Position numbers and translations under genes: made by a program
The notes under the pieces: generated by a model
What the model was told of the DNA's origin: nothing
Database searches by the model: none
The model's input: the letters and a program-made list of their open reading frames with translations, nothing else
Part shown: positions 35,601 to 41,204 of the stretch, one piece after another
How the letters are laid out: every line of letters starts with the position of its first letter
Numbering within the stretch: position 1 is the stretch's first letter
From: Chrysoperla carnea
Taxonomy: Eukaryota; Arthropoda; Insecta; Neuroptera; Chrysopidae
Reading direction: 5' to 3'
Assembly (NCBI RefSeq): GCF_905475395.1
Contig: NC_058341.1
Location: forward strand, 36,223,501 to 36,287,500
Length of the DNA stretch: 64,000 nt

Positions 35601-38129
35601 TGTTTTTACCGAGAAAAATTTTTCATTTTTATGCACAGTTCTTAATTTTGGTATGATTTTAAAGCTTAAAACTTGAGGAATATTGATAAAAGTTTTTTTA
35701 TGTAAATGGTAAAAGATTTTTTAAAAACACTTATTGACTAAAGAGCCAACATTTATTACGACTTCTTCATATGCCACCATGTAAAAAGGGCTCTTTTTAA
35801 TAATTAATTTATCGTAAACCGTACAGAGAAAAGACTTGTAAGACGAAAAAAAACGAAATTAATGTAGAAGGCGTATTGAATACTGATTAATCGACACACA
35901 AAATCTTAGTTTTTTGGTAACGCTTTCTTTTTGATATCGAAACACTAGTGCTTAAATCGTTATAGAAGGTTGAGAAGGGTGGTAGGACTCACAGTTGAGA
36001 AAGGTGGTAGGACTCTAGACAGGACACTGTCGATTGAACTACTTCCTTCATAACATGGGGATCTTTAATGATCCTACTTGTAGGACTTTTATGGATAACG
36101 AAAAAACCTCCAAATATGTTATTTGCATCTGTAGAGTGTCAGGTTCAGATAAATCCCGGGCGTAGAAACTGTGGACTTTCTGCATGGCCTCTGACCTCGA
36201 CAGGATCGTATAGCTTCAACTGCTTAAAATAACATCTCTTACCTGTAGACGTCTCGCCTTCAGGTGACCGGTTGTTCTCAAGGAGGGTACAGAGGTCTCT
36301 TTGGTCTAGATGCTAGGGACCCATTTGAGGACCCCTTATTATTATTATTTATGAAACGGATTTTCATATAGCAAAGAATTTAAAATTGAAATAATTATAT
36401 ATTTAAATTTTAAATCAATATATTGTAATAAAATGTAATTTCTTGTTTCAGTGTCGAGGTGATATGTCTGGAAAATCAATAAAATGCTGTGACTCACAAG
36501 ATTATTGTAATCGTGCCATACTGCCAGAATTAAAAACAACAACACCGATGCCAGGCACATTAAACTACGATGAAAGTATATTATACACAGCTTTAATAAT
36601 ATCATTGACGATATGTATTACCGTCTTCCTCATAATCATCGCCTTTATGTATTTACGATATAAAAAACGGGAGGATATGAGAAAATCCATGTATTTAGAG
36701 AAATCACCAAAACATTGTGACTTTCTACAACCAAATAGTGCATTACATGACTTAATTGAACAGTCGAGTGGATCCGGGTCAGGTTTACCATTTTTAGTAC
36801 AACGCACAATTGCAAAACAAATTCAAATGGTACATTCAGTGGGGAAAGGACGTTATGGTGAAGTGTGGTTAGCGAGATGGCGTGGTGAAAAAGTTGCAGT
36901 GAAAGTGTTTTTTACAACGGAAGAAGCATCATGGTTCCGGGAAACTGAAATATATCAAACTGTTCTAATGCGACATGAGAATATTCTTGGGTTCATTGCA
37001 GCCGATATTAAAGGGACTGGATCGTGGACTCAAATGTTATTAATAACGGATTATCATGAGCTAGGATCTTTACATGATTTTCTACAGAAAAATGTACTGG
37101 ATAAAAATTCGCTGTTATTAATGTGCCTATCAATCGCTAGCGGATTATCACATTTACACACAGAAATATTCGGTATGAATCTCTTTTTTTCATTTTATAT
37201 TTTTATGTGTTTTTGAGATATCACAATTTGAAATTTGCATTCGAATGCAAGGACTTCGGGCAAAATTTGTAGATCTTGATATCGTACAAAATGAGATTTG
37301 AAACAATAAGATAGCTTTTATATTAAAAAGGGGGTTATTGATGAAAAGGTATACAAGCCAAAACCACACAAGGTTCGAAGTAAACCATTTTCTTCAAAGC
37401 TTCGTTAGATTCAATTCCGCGAAAATAGCGGAAATTTCACTATGAAGTAAATGATATTAATAATAAAAGACGATAAAATTTTTCTAAAAGACTCTGATTG
37501 AGATCACCTCATTTAGTTAAGAGGTAATCTCTATTCGTTGACTAATTTTTTTTCTTATGATTGTTACAGGTACAAAAGGTAAACCAGCAATTGCCCATCG
37601 TGACATTAAATCCAAGAACATATTAGTGAAACGAAATGGACAATGTGCGATCGCCGATTTTGGTTTAGCTGTAAAATATTTACGTGATAATAATGAAATA
37701 GACATTGCTCAAAATACCCGAGTCGGTACCAGACGGTATATGGCTCCAGAAGTACTTGCCGAAACGCTGAACACGTCAAATTTTGAAGCATTCAAGATGG
37801 CAGACATGTACTCATTTGGTCTAGTTTTGTGGGAGATGACTCGACGGTGTGGTACTGGTGATAAAGTGATCATGGTTGATGATTACGCGCTACCATATTA
37901 CGATTGTGTGCCCAGTGATCCAAGTTTTGATGATATGCATTTAGTTGTATGTGTTAAACGAGTGCGTCCGCTAATCCCATTACGATGGGATACCGATTCA
38001 GTGTTACAAACAGTGTCAAAAGTAATGCAAGAGTGTTGGCATCAAAATCCAGCTGTACGATTAACAGCGCTGCGAGCGAAAAAAACATTATCCAAAATTG
38101 ATACAGATACAAGTATTAAAATTGTATAA
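2655..38129 (+). CDS. tkv: BMP/Dpp type I receptor serine/threonine kinase (thickveins-like), full gene model
   Basis: Model: exons 2655-2694, 34485-34672, 36452-37172 and 37570-38129, all with GT-AG junctions. They total 1509 bp, or 502 residues plus stop. The order is a short basic N-terminus, a cysteine-rich activin-receptor ectodomain (about residues 20-97), a transmembrane helix (about 119-144), a GS box with SGSGSG at 182-187, then the kinase. The kinase has a GKGRYG loop at 207-212, catalytic Lys227, an L45 loop around 261-268 (DIKGTGSW), HRD at 326-328, DFG at 346-348 and RRYMAPEV further on. The C-terminus ends IKIV, as I recall for Drosophila Thickveins. Length is close to Drosophila Tkv (about 500-560 by isoform). 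In this family type II receptors phosphorylate the GS box, and the kinase then phosphorylates R-Smads (Mad). The L45 sequence supports BMP rather than activin specificity. Exons 2-4 are firm; exon 1 is inferred. Confidence 0.9.
4274..4563. mobile_element. pogo/Tigger-like MITE with TA target duplication
   Basis: Terminal inverted repeats flank about 286 bp. The left end reads 'cagtacacccgcagtaatcc' from 4276; the reverse complement of the right end reads 'cagtggacccgcgataatcc'. A TA dinucleotide flanks both ends. CAGT(A/G)(C/G)ACCC(G)CG followed by TAATCCG is typical of pogo/Tigger-type Tc1-mariner elements. Internal 'aatccg'/'cggatta' motifs recur several times. No transposase ORF is present, so it is non-autonomous. 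It lies in receptor intron 1. Confidence 0.75.
7566..7633 (+). repeat. tRNA-like sequence (tRNA-Leu-like SINE head or tRNA relic)
   Basis: The segment contains an A-box-like 'gtggcggaattggtta', an anticodon-arm-like stretch with TAG ('acactagatat') and a degenerate B-box-like 'gagtttcggctcc'. It is followed by an AT-rich tail. The acceptor stem does not pair well, so it is not an obvious functional tRNA. A SINE head derived from a leucine-type tRNA, or a tRNA pseudogene, are the likeliest explanations. Confidence 0.35.
9676..10230. repeat. R2 foldback repeat, plus a partial second unit
   Basis: Sequence at 9676-9840 is the approximate reverse complement of 9925-10091. For example, 'ttcggatacggtaccctaaa' on the left corresponds to 'agggttccgtattcggaa' on the right. 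The element forms a hairpin of about 415 bp with arms of roughly 165 bp. A further partial unit follows at about 10160-10230, repeating 'gtttcaagtgcgagtttagg'. The same core ('aaccgattttaattttttt', 'gttcttagctatgtttcaag') recurs at about 20895-21005, 30590-30715 and 44815-45095. It is a non-autonomous foldback family with no ORF. Confidence 0.7.
10982..11003 (+). repeat. (GT)n microsatellite
   Basis: About ten tandem GT dinucleotides follow 'ttagg'. It is an ordinary simple repeat within intron 1. Confidence 0.85.
11230..11560 (-). mobile_element. SINE-like element, copy 1
   Basis: About 285 bp is nearly identical to 28060-28345. Read on the minus strand it contains a B-box-like 'gggtttgattcccgc' near the start of the element, then a body that includes 'gatgggctggtgtagtgcat'. 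I do not find a convincing A box, so the assignment as tRNA-derived rests on the B box alone. A distal segment ('aaattgcaaattgattacaa') is also shared with copy 2, where it is displaced by about 65 bp. It lies in receptor intron 1, antisense to the gene. Confidence 0.6.
12340..12830 (+). repeat. R1 dispersed repeat, copy B
   Basis: The order of blocks matches copies A and C: 'tactaagtttagtcccaagt' near 12377, the 'taaaaagtgaggt' block near 12528, 'aaaccgttagagatagaaca' at 12602, and the closing 'caattgtttgttttcactt' near 12799. A short GT microsatellite near 12695 interrupts it. The minus-strand open frame across this copy is a by-product of the repeat. Confidence 0.7.
14945..15245. repeat. 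Degenerate tandem repeat with 'catctttct(a)...' units
   Basis: Three related units are spaced about 130-150 bp apart. Their anchors are 'accgcatctttctagcttgt' (14949), 'cccatctttttggcatgtat' (15099) and 'ccacatctttctatcatgtc' (15222), each followed by a G-rich 'agaa...gg' stretch. A G9 run lies at about 15013. Open frames occur on both strands across this more GC-rich patch, but their repetitive content suggests a repeat rather than a gene. Confidence 0.4.
15955..16085 (+). repeat. R4 repeat fragment ('gatacccgc...ttcactggg'), copy 1
   Basis: It shares 'gatac(c)...cccgc...cttcactgg', 'accgcttta/catatcc/agcc' and 'tttcaattttgt' landmarks with 26275-26405 in the same orientation. No ORF or termini were found. 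It directly abuts the R3 copy at 16105-16375, so the two may be parts of one longer element. Confidence 0.45.
16105..16375 (-). repeat. R3 repeat, copy 1 (inverted relative to copy 2)
   Basis: The reverse complement reads 'tatattataaatgtgaaagt' followed by 'aagcatgtgtgtttgttacg' and 'gctttcacgc'. This matches 28725-28785 on the plus strand. The shared tail with 'atcatcattttg' is also present in both. The element is non-coding. Confidence 0.6.
17780..18104. mobile_element. MITE with about 85-bp terminal inverted repeats
   Basis: The left end 'tatacagaatgttcgattta' mirrors the right end, whose reverse complement is 'tatacagaatgttcgatata'. The similarity continues for about 85 bp, including 'tctaggcatataaata' and 'atgacaga(a/g)tacat'. 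Total length is about 325 bp, with no ORF. A flanking TA is consistent with a Tc1-mariner-type insertion. A lone end-like motif ('actatacagaatgtgtcag') occurs near 15740. Confidence 0.75.
18530..19157. mobile_element. Mariner-like MITE, about 630 bp
   Basis: The left terminus 'tatattgggtgtccaatt' pairs with the right terminus 'ggtcacccaatata'. The TA-bounded 'TTGGGTG' ends resemble Tc1-mariner termini. Inside are two related segments ('gacgaaatattttgatttta' near 18739 and 'agccgaaatatttttaatta' near 18919). No transposase frame survives. Confidence 0.55.
20895..21425 (+). repeat. R2-family fragments
   Basis: The stretch 'gttcttagctatgtttcaag' followed by 'tgtaagcttaggttttcgta' at about 20937-20975 matches the R2 foldback core. 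A second piece at about 21290-21420 contains the R2-like 'gtgttataagttt' and 'ctgtgcgtctgtgtgt'. Both are partial and divergent. Confidence 0.5.
22014..22517. mobile_element. Mariner-type MITE, about 504 bp
   Basis: The ends are 'tacagggtgattttttaaaa' and, reversed, 'tacaggatgatttttaaaaa'. They are bounded by TA, the classic arrangement of Tc1-mariner-derived MITEs in insects. The interior is non-coding and AT-rich, with one GC-richer patch at about 22365-22400. Confidence 0.7.
22935..23170 (+). repeat. Diverged local repeat with 'atcgatatt' motifs
   Basis: The motif 'ctcacacgat' followed by 'atcgatatt' or 'atcaatatt' recurs at 22940, 23034 and 23060, and again near 23117 ('aatatcgatattgatcaata'). 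'tttt(c)cagcga' recurs at about 23086 and 23141. This looks like two or three diverged copies of a roughly 90-bp unit. No function is apparent. Confidence 0.35.
24345..24545. mobile_element. Possible hAT-like MITE
   Basis: The left end 'aaggcatgggcaaacg' is imperfectly inverted at the right ('tcgcccatacctgga'). 'Ggcatgggcaaac' resembles termini of some hAT elements. Flanking octamers GTGTAATA and CTGTAATA agree at 7 of 8 positions. The inverted repeat is short, so the call is tentative. Confidence 0.3.
25306..25715 (-). pseudogene. LINE reverse-transcriptase relic
   Basis: On the minus strand the frame begins upstream with '[15 protein letters not shown]', then reads [14 protein letters not shown]. 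This is the conserved motif around the first catalytic Asp of non-LTR reverse transcriptases (Jockey/CR1-like). It jumps directly to [13 protein letters not shown], so the intervening segment has been deleted. Farther along, the catalytic box appears in a different frame as YADN rather than YADD, showing a frameshift and loss of an active-site Asp. About 410 bp survive and the copy is dead. It lies antisense in receptor intron 1. Confidence 0.8.
26275..26405 (+). repeat. R4 repeat fragment, copy 2
   Basis: It resembles 15955-16085 in the same orientation ('gatacctacccgcttcactt', 'gactaccgcttcatagcc'). It is non-coding. No flanking duplications were seen. Confidence 0.45.
28060..28445 (-). mobile_element. 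SINE-like element, copy 2
   Basis: It matches copy 1 (11230-11560) over about 285 bp with few differences, including the B-box-like 'gggtttgattcccgc' on the minus strand. The shared distal motif 'aaattgcaaattgattacaa' lies about 65 bp farther away than in copy 1. Either copy 2 carries an insertion or copy 1 a deletion after 'gaccttagtgat'. A fragment of the same end ('acgacctcagtgatt') occurs near 45525. Confidence 0.6.
28715..28885 (+). repeat. R3 repeat, copy 2
   Basis: The landmarks are 'tatattataaatgtgaaagt', 'aagcatgtttg' and 'taacgctttcacgc', with the tail 'gacattttactgtgcc' and 'atcatcattttg'. It is the reverse-oriented counterpart of 16105-16375. Confidence 0.6.
29480..29715. mobile_element. 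Foldback MITE with about 75-bp arms
   Basis: The left arm from about 29502 ('agagcaagcgctacatagac') is mirrored by the right arm ending near 29690 (reverse complement 'agagcaggcgctagatagag'). The longest matching block is 'attttgtcaatt(g/a)attcttgtt'. A loop of about 45 bp separates the arms. No ORF. It would fold into a long imperfect hairpin. Confidence 0.65.
30268..30936. mobile_element. TIR element of about 670 bp containing a nested R2 copy
   Basis: The left end 'gcgccctacacacgttcaac' and the reverse complement of the right end ('acaccccacacacattcaac') continue into matching 'aacatagttgaca'. The inverted repeat is about 45 bp. Inside, 30590-30715 is an R2-family fragment ('gtagctcctaaacg', 'aaaccgattttgattttttt'). 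The minus-strand frames here run through that repeat. No clear target duplication was found. Confidence 0.5.
31465..32125 (+). repeat. R1 dispersed repeat, copy C (longest)
   Basis: This copy shows the full order of blocks: 'gtatattaagtttagtcccg' near 31491, 'ttgtaacgcttagaaatatt', 'gtataggtgttcatag', the block starting 'agcgtgttcagaacgtaaaa' at 31632, 'aaaaactataaaagaattta', and the closing 'caatcaattgtttattttca' near 32085. It serves as the reference for the fragments at 1-490, 12340-12830, 61015-61300 and 63500-63552. Confidence 0.7.
32290..32455 (+). repeat. R5 repeat, copy 1
   Basis: It is related to 36120-36290 in the same orientation. Shared landmarks are 'ctgcctacggtgcctcaggc' versus 'ctgcatggcctctgacctcg', the 'agcttca...gc(c/t)taaaat' step, 'cgcct(c/t)caggt' and 'gttgttctcaaggag(a/g)gtac'. 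The two copies lie in introns 1 and 2 of the receptor gene. The class is unknown. Confidence 0.5.
32586..32774 (-). CDS. Small hypothetical protein or retrocopy fragment, nested antisense in receptor intron 1
   Basis: An open frame of 62 codons starts at ATG 32774 and ends with TGA at 32586. The frame stays open upstream of this ATG for at least 20 codons. The composition looks protein-like rather than like AT-rich noise: amphipathic helices containing '[17 protein letters not shown]' and '[16 protein letters not shown]', then a basic tail with Cys, Trp and His. An AATAAA poly(A) signal lies about 26 nt after the stop (32555-32560 on the minus strand). I recognise no domain. It could be a small nested gene, the last exon of one, or a retrocopy fragment. 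No strong upstream splice acceptor was found. Confidence 0.35.
   Translation of the reverse strand: MQITEIILTLNEILVKMVQSQAGRRLIKTDEFLDALKSLHENFHRKRANCKTIWHRSDASKS
34485..34672 (+). CDS. tkv: Receptor exon 2: activin-receptor ectodomain
   Basis: The acceptor 'cattgttacag' precedes 34485, and the donor CAG|GTATAA follows 34672. It encodes the cysteine-rich extracellular ligand-binding domain: [23 protein letters not shown], then the conserved FGCLPP motif. The Cys spacing matches the three-finger activin-receptor fold of type I receptors. The exon starts in phase 1 and ends in phase 0, which fits both flanking exons. Shorter open frames overlapping it on either strand are shadows. Confidence 0.92.
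35190..35950. mobile_element. Two adjoining foldback elements sharing a 'ggtatttcgatacc' boundary
   Basis: The palindromic motif 'ggtatttcgatacc' (about 35460, with a variant at 35192 and 'gatatcgaaacac' near 35935) marks the ends. Internally, 'tcgattctctg(a/t)(g/a)cggtt' at 35272 and 35558 is inverted as 'aaccgtacagagaatcgat' at 35346 and 'aaccgtacagagaa' at 35816. The arrangement gives one hairpin of about 285 bp (35192-35475) and one of about 490 bp (35459-35950). They have related arms and are non-coding. The family looks like foldback MITEs inserted side by side or duplicated. Confidence 0.6.
36120..36290 (+). repeat. R5 repeat, copy 2
   Basis: It is the counterpart of 32290-32455, with 'gttgttctcaaggagggtac' the best-conserved block. 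It has diverged considerably and has no coding potential. Confidence 0.5.
36452..37172 (+). CDS. tkv: Receptor exon 3: ectodomain end, transmembrane helix, GS box, kinase N-lobe
   Basis: The acceptor 'tcttgtttcag' precedes 36452, and the donor GTATGA follows the split Gly codon at 37172. It completes the ectodomain with [10 protein letters not shown], the conserved CCxxDxCN box. Next come a single hydrophobic helix of about 25 residues ending FMYL, a basic stop-transfer (RYKKR), [13 protein letters not shown] (the GS regulatory box), and [12 protein letters not shown] before the kinase. The kinase N-lobe has [13 protein letters not shown] with the catalytic Lys, [20 protein letters not shown] and the L45 loop. 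In this family GS-box phosphorylation by the type II receptor relieves inhibition; the SGSGSG core is intact. Confidence 0.95.
37173..37569 (+). other. Intron 3 of the receptor gene
   Basis: This is a 397-bp GT-AG intron between a Gly codon split G|GT. The acceptor is 'cttatgattgttacag'. It contains AT-rich unique sequence and nothing else recognisable. Confidence 0.9.
37570..38129 (+). CDS. tkv: Receptor exon 4: kinase C-lobe and C-terminus
   Basis: It begins with the second part of the split Gly codon and reads [12 protein letters not shown]. The catalytic loop HRDIKSKN, metal-binding DFG (IADFGLAVK), activation-segment [13 protein letters not shown], and the alpha-F region [12 protein letters not shown] are all present. 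The [16 protein letters not shown] segment typical of type I receptors and the [15 protein letters not shown] helix follow. It ends with IKIV and a TAA stop. All kinase residues needed for activity are intact. AATAAA hexamers occur at 38128-38133 (overlapping the stop) and 38147-38152. Confidence 0.95.
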
Positions 38130-38146
38130 TAAAACTCTGTAACTTA

Positions 38147-38152
38147 AATAAA
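38147..38152 (+). terminator. Candidate poly(A) signal of the receptor gene
   Basis: AATAAA lies 18 nt after the stop codon. A second copy at 38128 overlaps the stop. A short 3' UTR is possible, but later AATAAA hexamers near 38700 could also be used. Confidence 0.35.
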
Positions 38153-38202
38153 ACAGTGAAGTATTCTTTTAGTAACAGATACGGGTTACAGGTAACAGAG
38201 AA

Positions 38203-38238
38203 AACCCCAATTGAATATGTTTTTTTCAATTGGGGGTT
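38203..38238. repeat. Short palindrome downstream of the receptor gene
   Basis: 'accccaattga' and 'tcaattgggggt' can pair around a T-rich loop, forming a stem of about 11 bp. It lies within 110 bp of the stop codon. It may be a transcript hairpin or chance. Confidence 0.4.
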
Positions 38239-39589
38239 ATCAAATTGGGTACATTGCGGGGGAAAACATATGGGTACAAAAAACTAAGTATTAATATTCG
38301 AGGAGGCTGTACACAGAAGTACAAAAAAATGAACATATAACAGTACCAGTTTAAACAATGTGTATTTATGTTTTAAAAAATAAGTGCCATAGAAAAAAAA
38401 ATAAAAACGTTTAAAAATTTTGTGAGAATCGAAAAGAAATGAACGAAAGCGGACACTCTTTAATAAAAGTGGGATTGTGGTTTTTTTTGAATAAATATAT
38501 AAATATATATATATATACTTATTTTGTAAATAATTTAATATTAAAAAATCACTAAATAATAAACAAAAAAACACTTTGTACATAAATTATTATTATATTA
38601 ATTAAATAATTAATTATATTATATAACTCTTCATTTTATCACAGTACTTGATTTACAAACAAACAGCTCAAAAGAATTAAATTCTGTTATGATTAGTTTT
38701 AATAAAATACAAATAGGGCTGCTCAATTTATTTTAATCAAATAAAAAGTGTACTTGTAGTTTATTTTAATTTCAAAACATAATGCTATATCTAAAAAATT
38801 TTAAAAAGGAAAAATTTTGCGACCGATAAAATTAACCGCACCTTTTACGATACATTACCATCCGTACCCAACACTTTCATGAATCTAATAGTCTTAAAGA
38901 GTGTACCTAAAGTGAGAATTCTTCTAATTGGGTAACTAAAATACAGAAAAAATGTTTAAACAGAAAATGTTCGACTCAAAGAAAACCTTTTTTAGACATC
39001 TTGAATTTAACTTTGAACTTCATGCCTATCATTCAGCTCGTTACTAACACGGGATAGAAGAACACTTAATTAGAAAACTGTTCCTTACATGAGAGAATAT
39101 TTTTGTATCCAATTTCTGATACTTGTAAAATGCAAAAATAGAGGAAAACTTAACTAAGAGAATTTGTATTTATCAAAAAAAAATATCAATGTATTTTGGA
39201 AAAATTTAACCGTCTTTTACTTTAATATCTTTTACTTTATTTATATCGAAACTTGCACTATTTTTGAATTTAATTTCGACCGAAACTATTTGGTTCTCGA
39301 AACAATGTTTCAAAAAAGAACTATTTTTCGTTTATAAGAAACAACCTTATAATTTAAGTTGCCGTTCTATCTGTTATCAGTATCACGCTCGAGATGAACA
39401 TTAGATGACTCACAAGAACATACAAGTTTTATAAAAGATGATCCCTGAACCCAACAATTTTTGTTTGGCAATTTTTTCTGTATTTTACTTACCCTTCAAG
39501 AATTGTCAACTAATTAAAAAATTCATATTAAAAAGAAAAGGAAGAAGGTCTTTTGTTCTTAAATTTAAATGAAAATATTACAAAAAGCA

Positions 39590-39860
39590 ATATTTTTGTT
39601 TTGGCATGCATAGATGAAAATTAAGCATAATTATGGCCTTCCTAATAAGTGCCTTCTTAAAAATTAGGTCCTTTTGACCTAAACTGGCCTCAAAATTAAT
39701 TCACAAGTGTTAAGAAAAGCTAAAATTAATTCACAAGTTTTAAGGAAAGCTATATATTTGTTTTGGAATTCCCAGATGAAAATAAAACATCTGGAGCCTT
39801 ATTTATAAGTGCCTGCCTAAAAAGAGGTATTTTTGGCCTTAAGTCTAACCTTGGTAAAGT
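39590..39860 (+). repeat. Local tandem duplication, about 160-bp unit
   Basis: The block from 39595 ('tttgttttggcatgca') is repeated from 39756 ('tttgttttggaattcc'). Later shared motifs are 'agatgaaaa', 'ataagtgcct' and 'ttttg(a/g)cct'. Within it a 30-bp element ('aaattaattcacaagt(g/t)tta') occurs twice in a row at about 39692-39750. Confidence 0.6.
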
Positions 39861-40985
39861 AATTTATAAGTTGTTACACACTATACACTTTTTATTTGAT
39901 CTAAAATATTTTCAAAAATATTTAAAGTTAATTTATACTTCAAACTATCGGGAGTTATAAACGATAACTAACAAGAGTGATCATTAAGGAATAAATTTGG
40001 GTGTTCTTTTTGGGAACCTAAACAATTTAAGGAAATCAAAGTAAAAACAAAATTAGCCTTTTGTGTTGAATCAAAATCTGAGATTATTCCGGTGAAGGTG
40101 AATAGTGAGATACTTTGGCATTAACATAATACGACTTTTGTAAACTAAAGAATTCTTTCAATAAATTTATTGCGCATCAATAATCACATTTGGATTTCTC
40201 AGATTGATCCAAAACACAACAAAAGAGTTCGACCTTGTCTTTGTTATTGCGGAGAAAGAGGCAAATATATTGTTAAAAATAGAAGAGGTTCTTATAAGAA
40301 AGTCGGTTATTTCTATCGAAACAGTTATTTCAAAAGTTAATTACGATTAATTCGTAACGACAAAACAAGAACATGATTTAAAATAATGAATTCTTTTAAC
40401 TATAGCCTATATATTAACAGTGAAGCTGCTTTGTCACGCAAAATATTAAGGATTTTTCGACGCAATCTTATATCTCAAAAAACATGAAGTTTGCAGGCGA
40501 GATACAAATAACTATTTCTTACACTCTCCCATTAATTAAACCTACGATTAATAAGATACGAGATTGTGTCTGTTATTTCAAAGAAAAAGATCCTTGATGA
40601 ACTTTATATTTCCATAAATAGAAAACTATGAAAATATAAAAAACTTATTTATTTATTTATTAATATTTTATTTTTTTATTAAAACTAATCTGATGGAATT
40701 AAAAATTATGAGTAAATAGACAAAAATCCAAATCAAATAATAACAAAATTGCAGATTTATTGAGCATGCGTGGTGATAAGTACACGCAATCAATTTCTAT
40801 TTTTAAAGAAAAATATTTATTCATACTTACTCTTAGATTTTCTAATTGTTTTTTTTAGAAAGATTCAATAAATAGGCTCTATAAAATACTCAAATTTTCA
40901 AGTTACTTCATCAAAACCAATTATTGCAATTTTGGTGTTATTTAGTAAAAAATGAAAAATCATAGCAGTTATCTGTAAAAATTTG

Positions 40986-41204
40986 TTAATTTAGATTCAA
41001 TTTATGCTCTCGATTCGGTTTAATAAATCTGATGCAACCTCTTGTCTTACATAAATTTATAGAAGGAGGGCCATACATTGTATCGTTTGCCTCTTCTGCA
41101 AATCTATGTTTTCTGGTAAATGAAATTGAGTGAAAATACCCTCGAAATATTTCATCAATACAACTTTCCTTTCCCATAAAGGCAAGCATATGACTGTGAA
41201 TCAT
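40986..41204 (-). other. Unidentified open frame, possibly a gene relic
   Basis: A frame of 72 codons (ATG at 41204, TAA at 40986) has unusually balanced composition for this region, for example 'FMGKESCIDEIFRGYF' and 'CKTRGCIRFIKPNREH'. I recognise no family. There is no clear splice acceptor or nearby poly(A) signal. It could be an exon, a decayed transposon ORF, or chance. Confidence 0.2.

Larger units (their letters stand above)
34673..36451 (+). other. Intron 2 of the receptor gene
   Basis: This 1779-bp GT-AG intron is bounded by GTATAA and 'tttcttgtttcag'. It contains two nested foldback elements and an R5 copy, listed separately, and a 23-bp tandem pair ('gagaa(g/a)ggtggtaggactc') at about 35972-36015. 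The rest is AT-rich with no exon-like sequence. Confidence 0.85.

Noticed and set aside
38284-38583. 99-codon minus-strand frame downstream of the receptor
   Set aside because: Low-complexity Phe/Tyr/Leu/Lys content from TA-rich sequence and a TA microsatellite; not gene-like.
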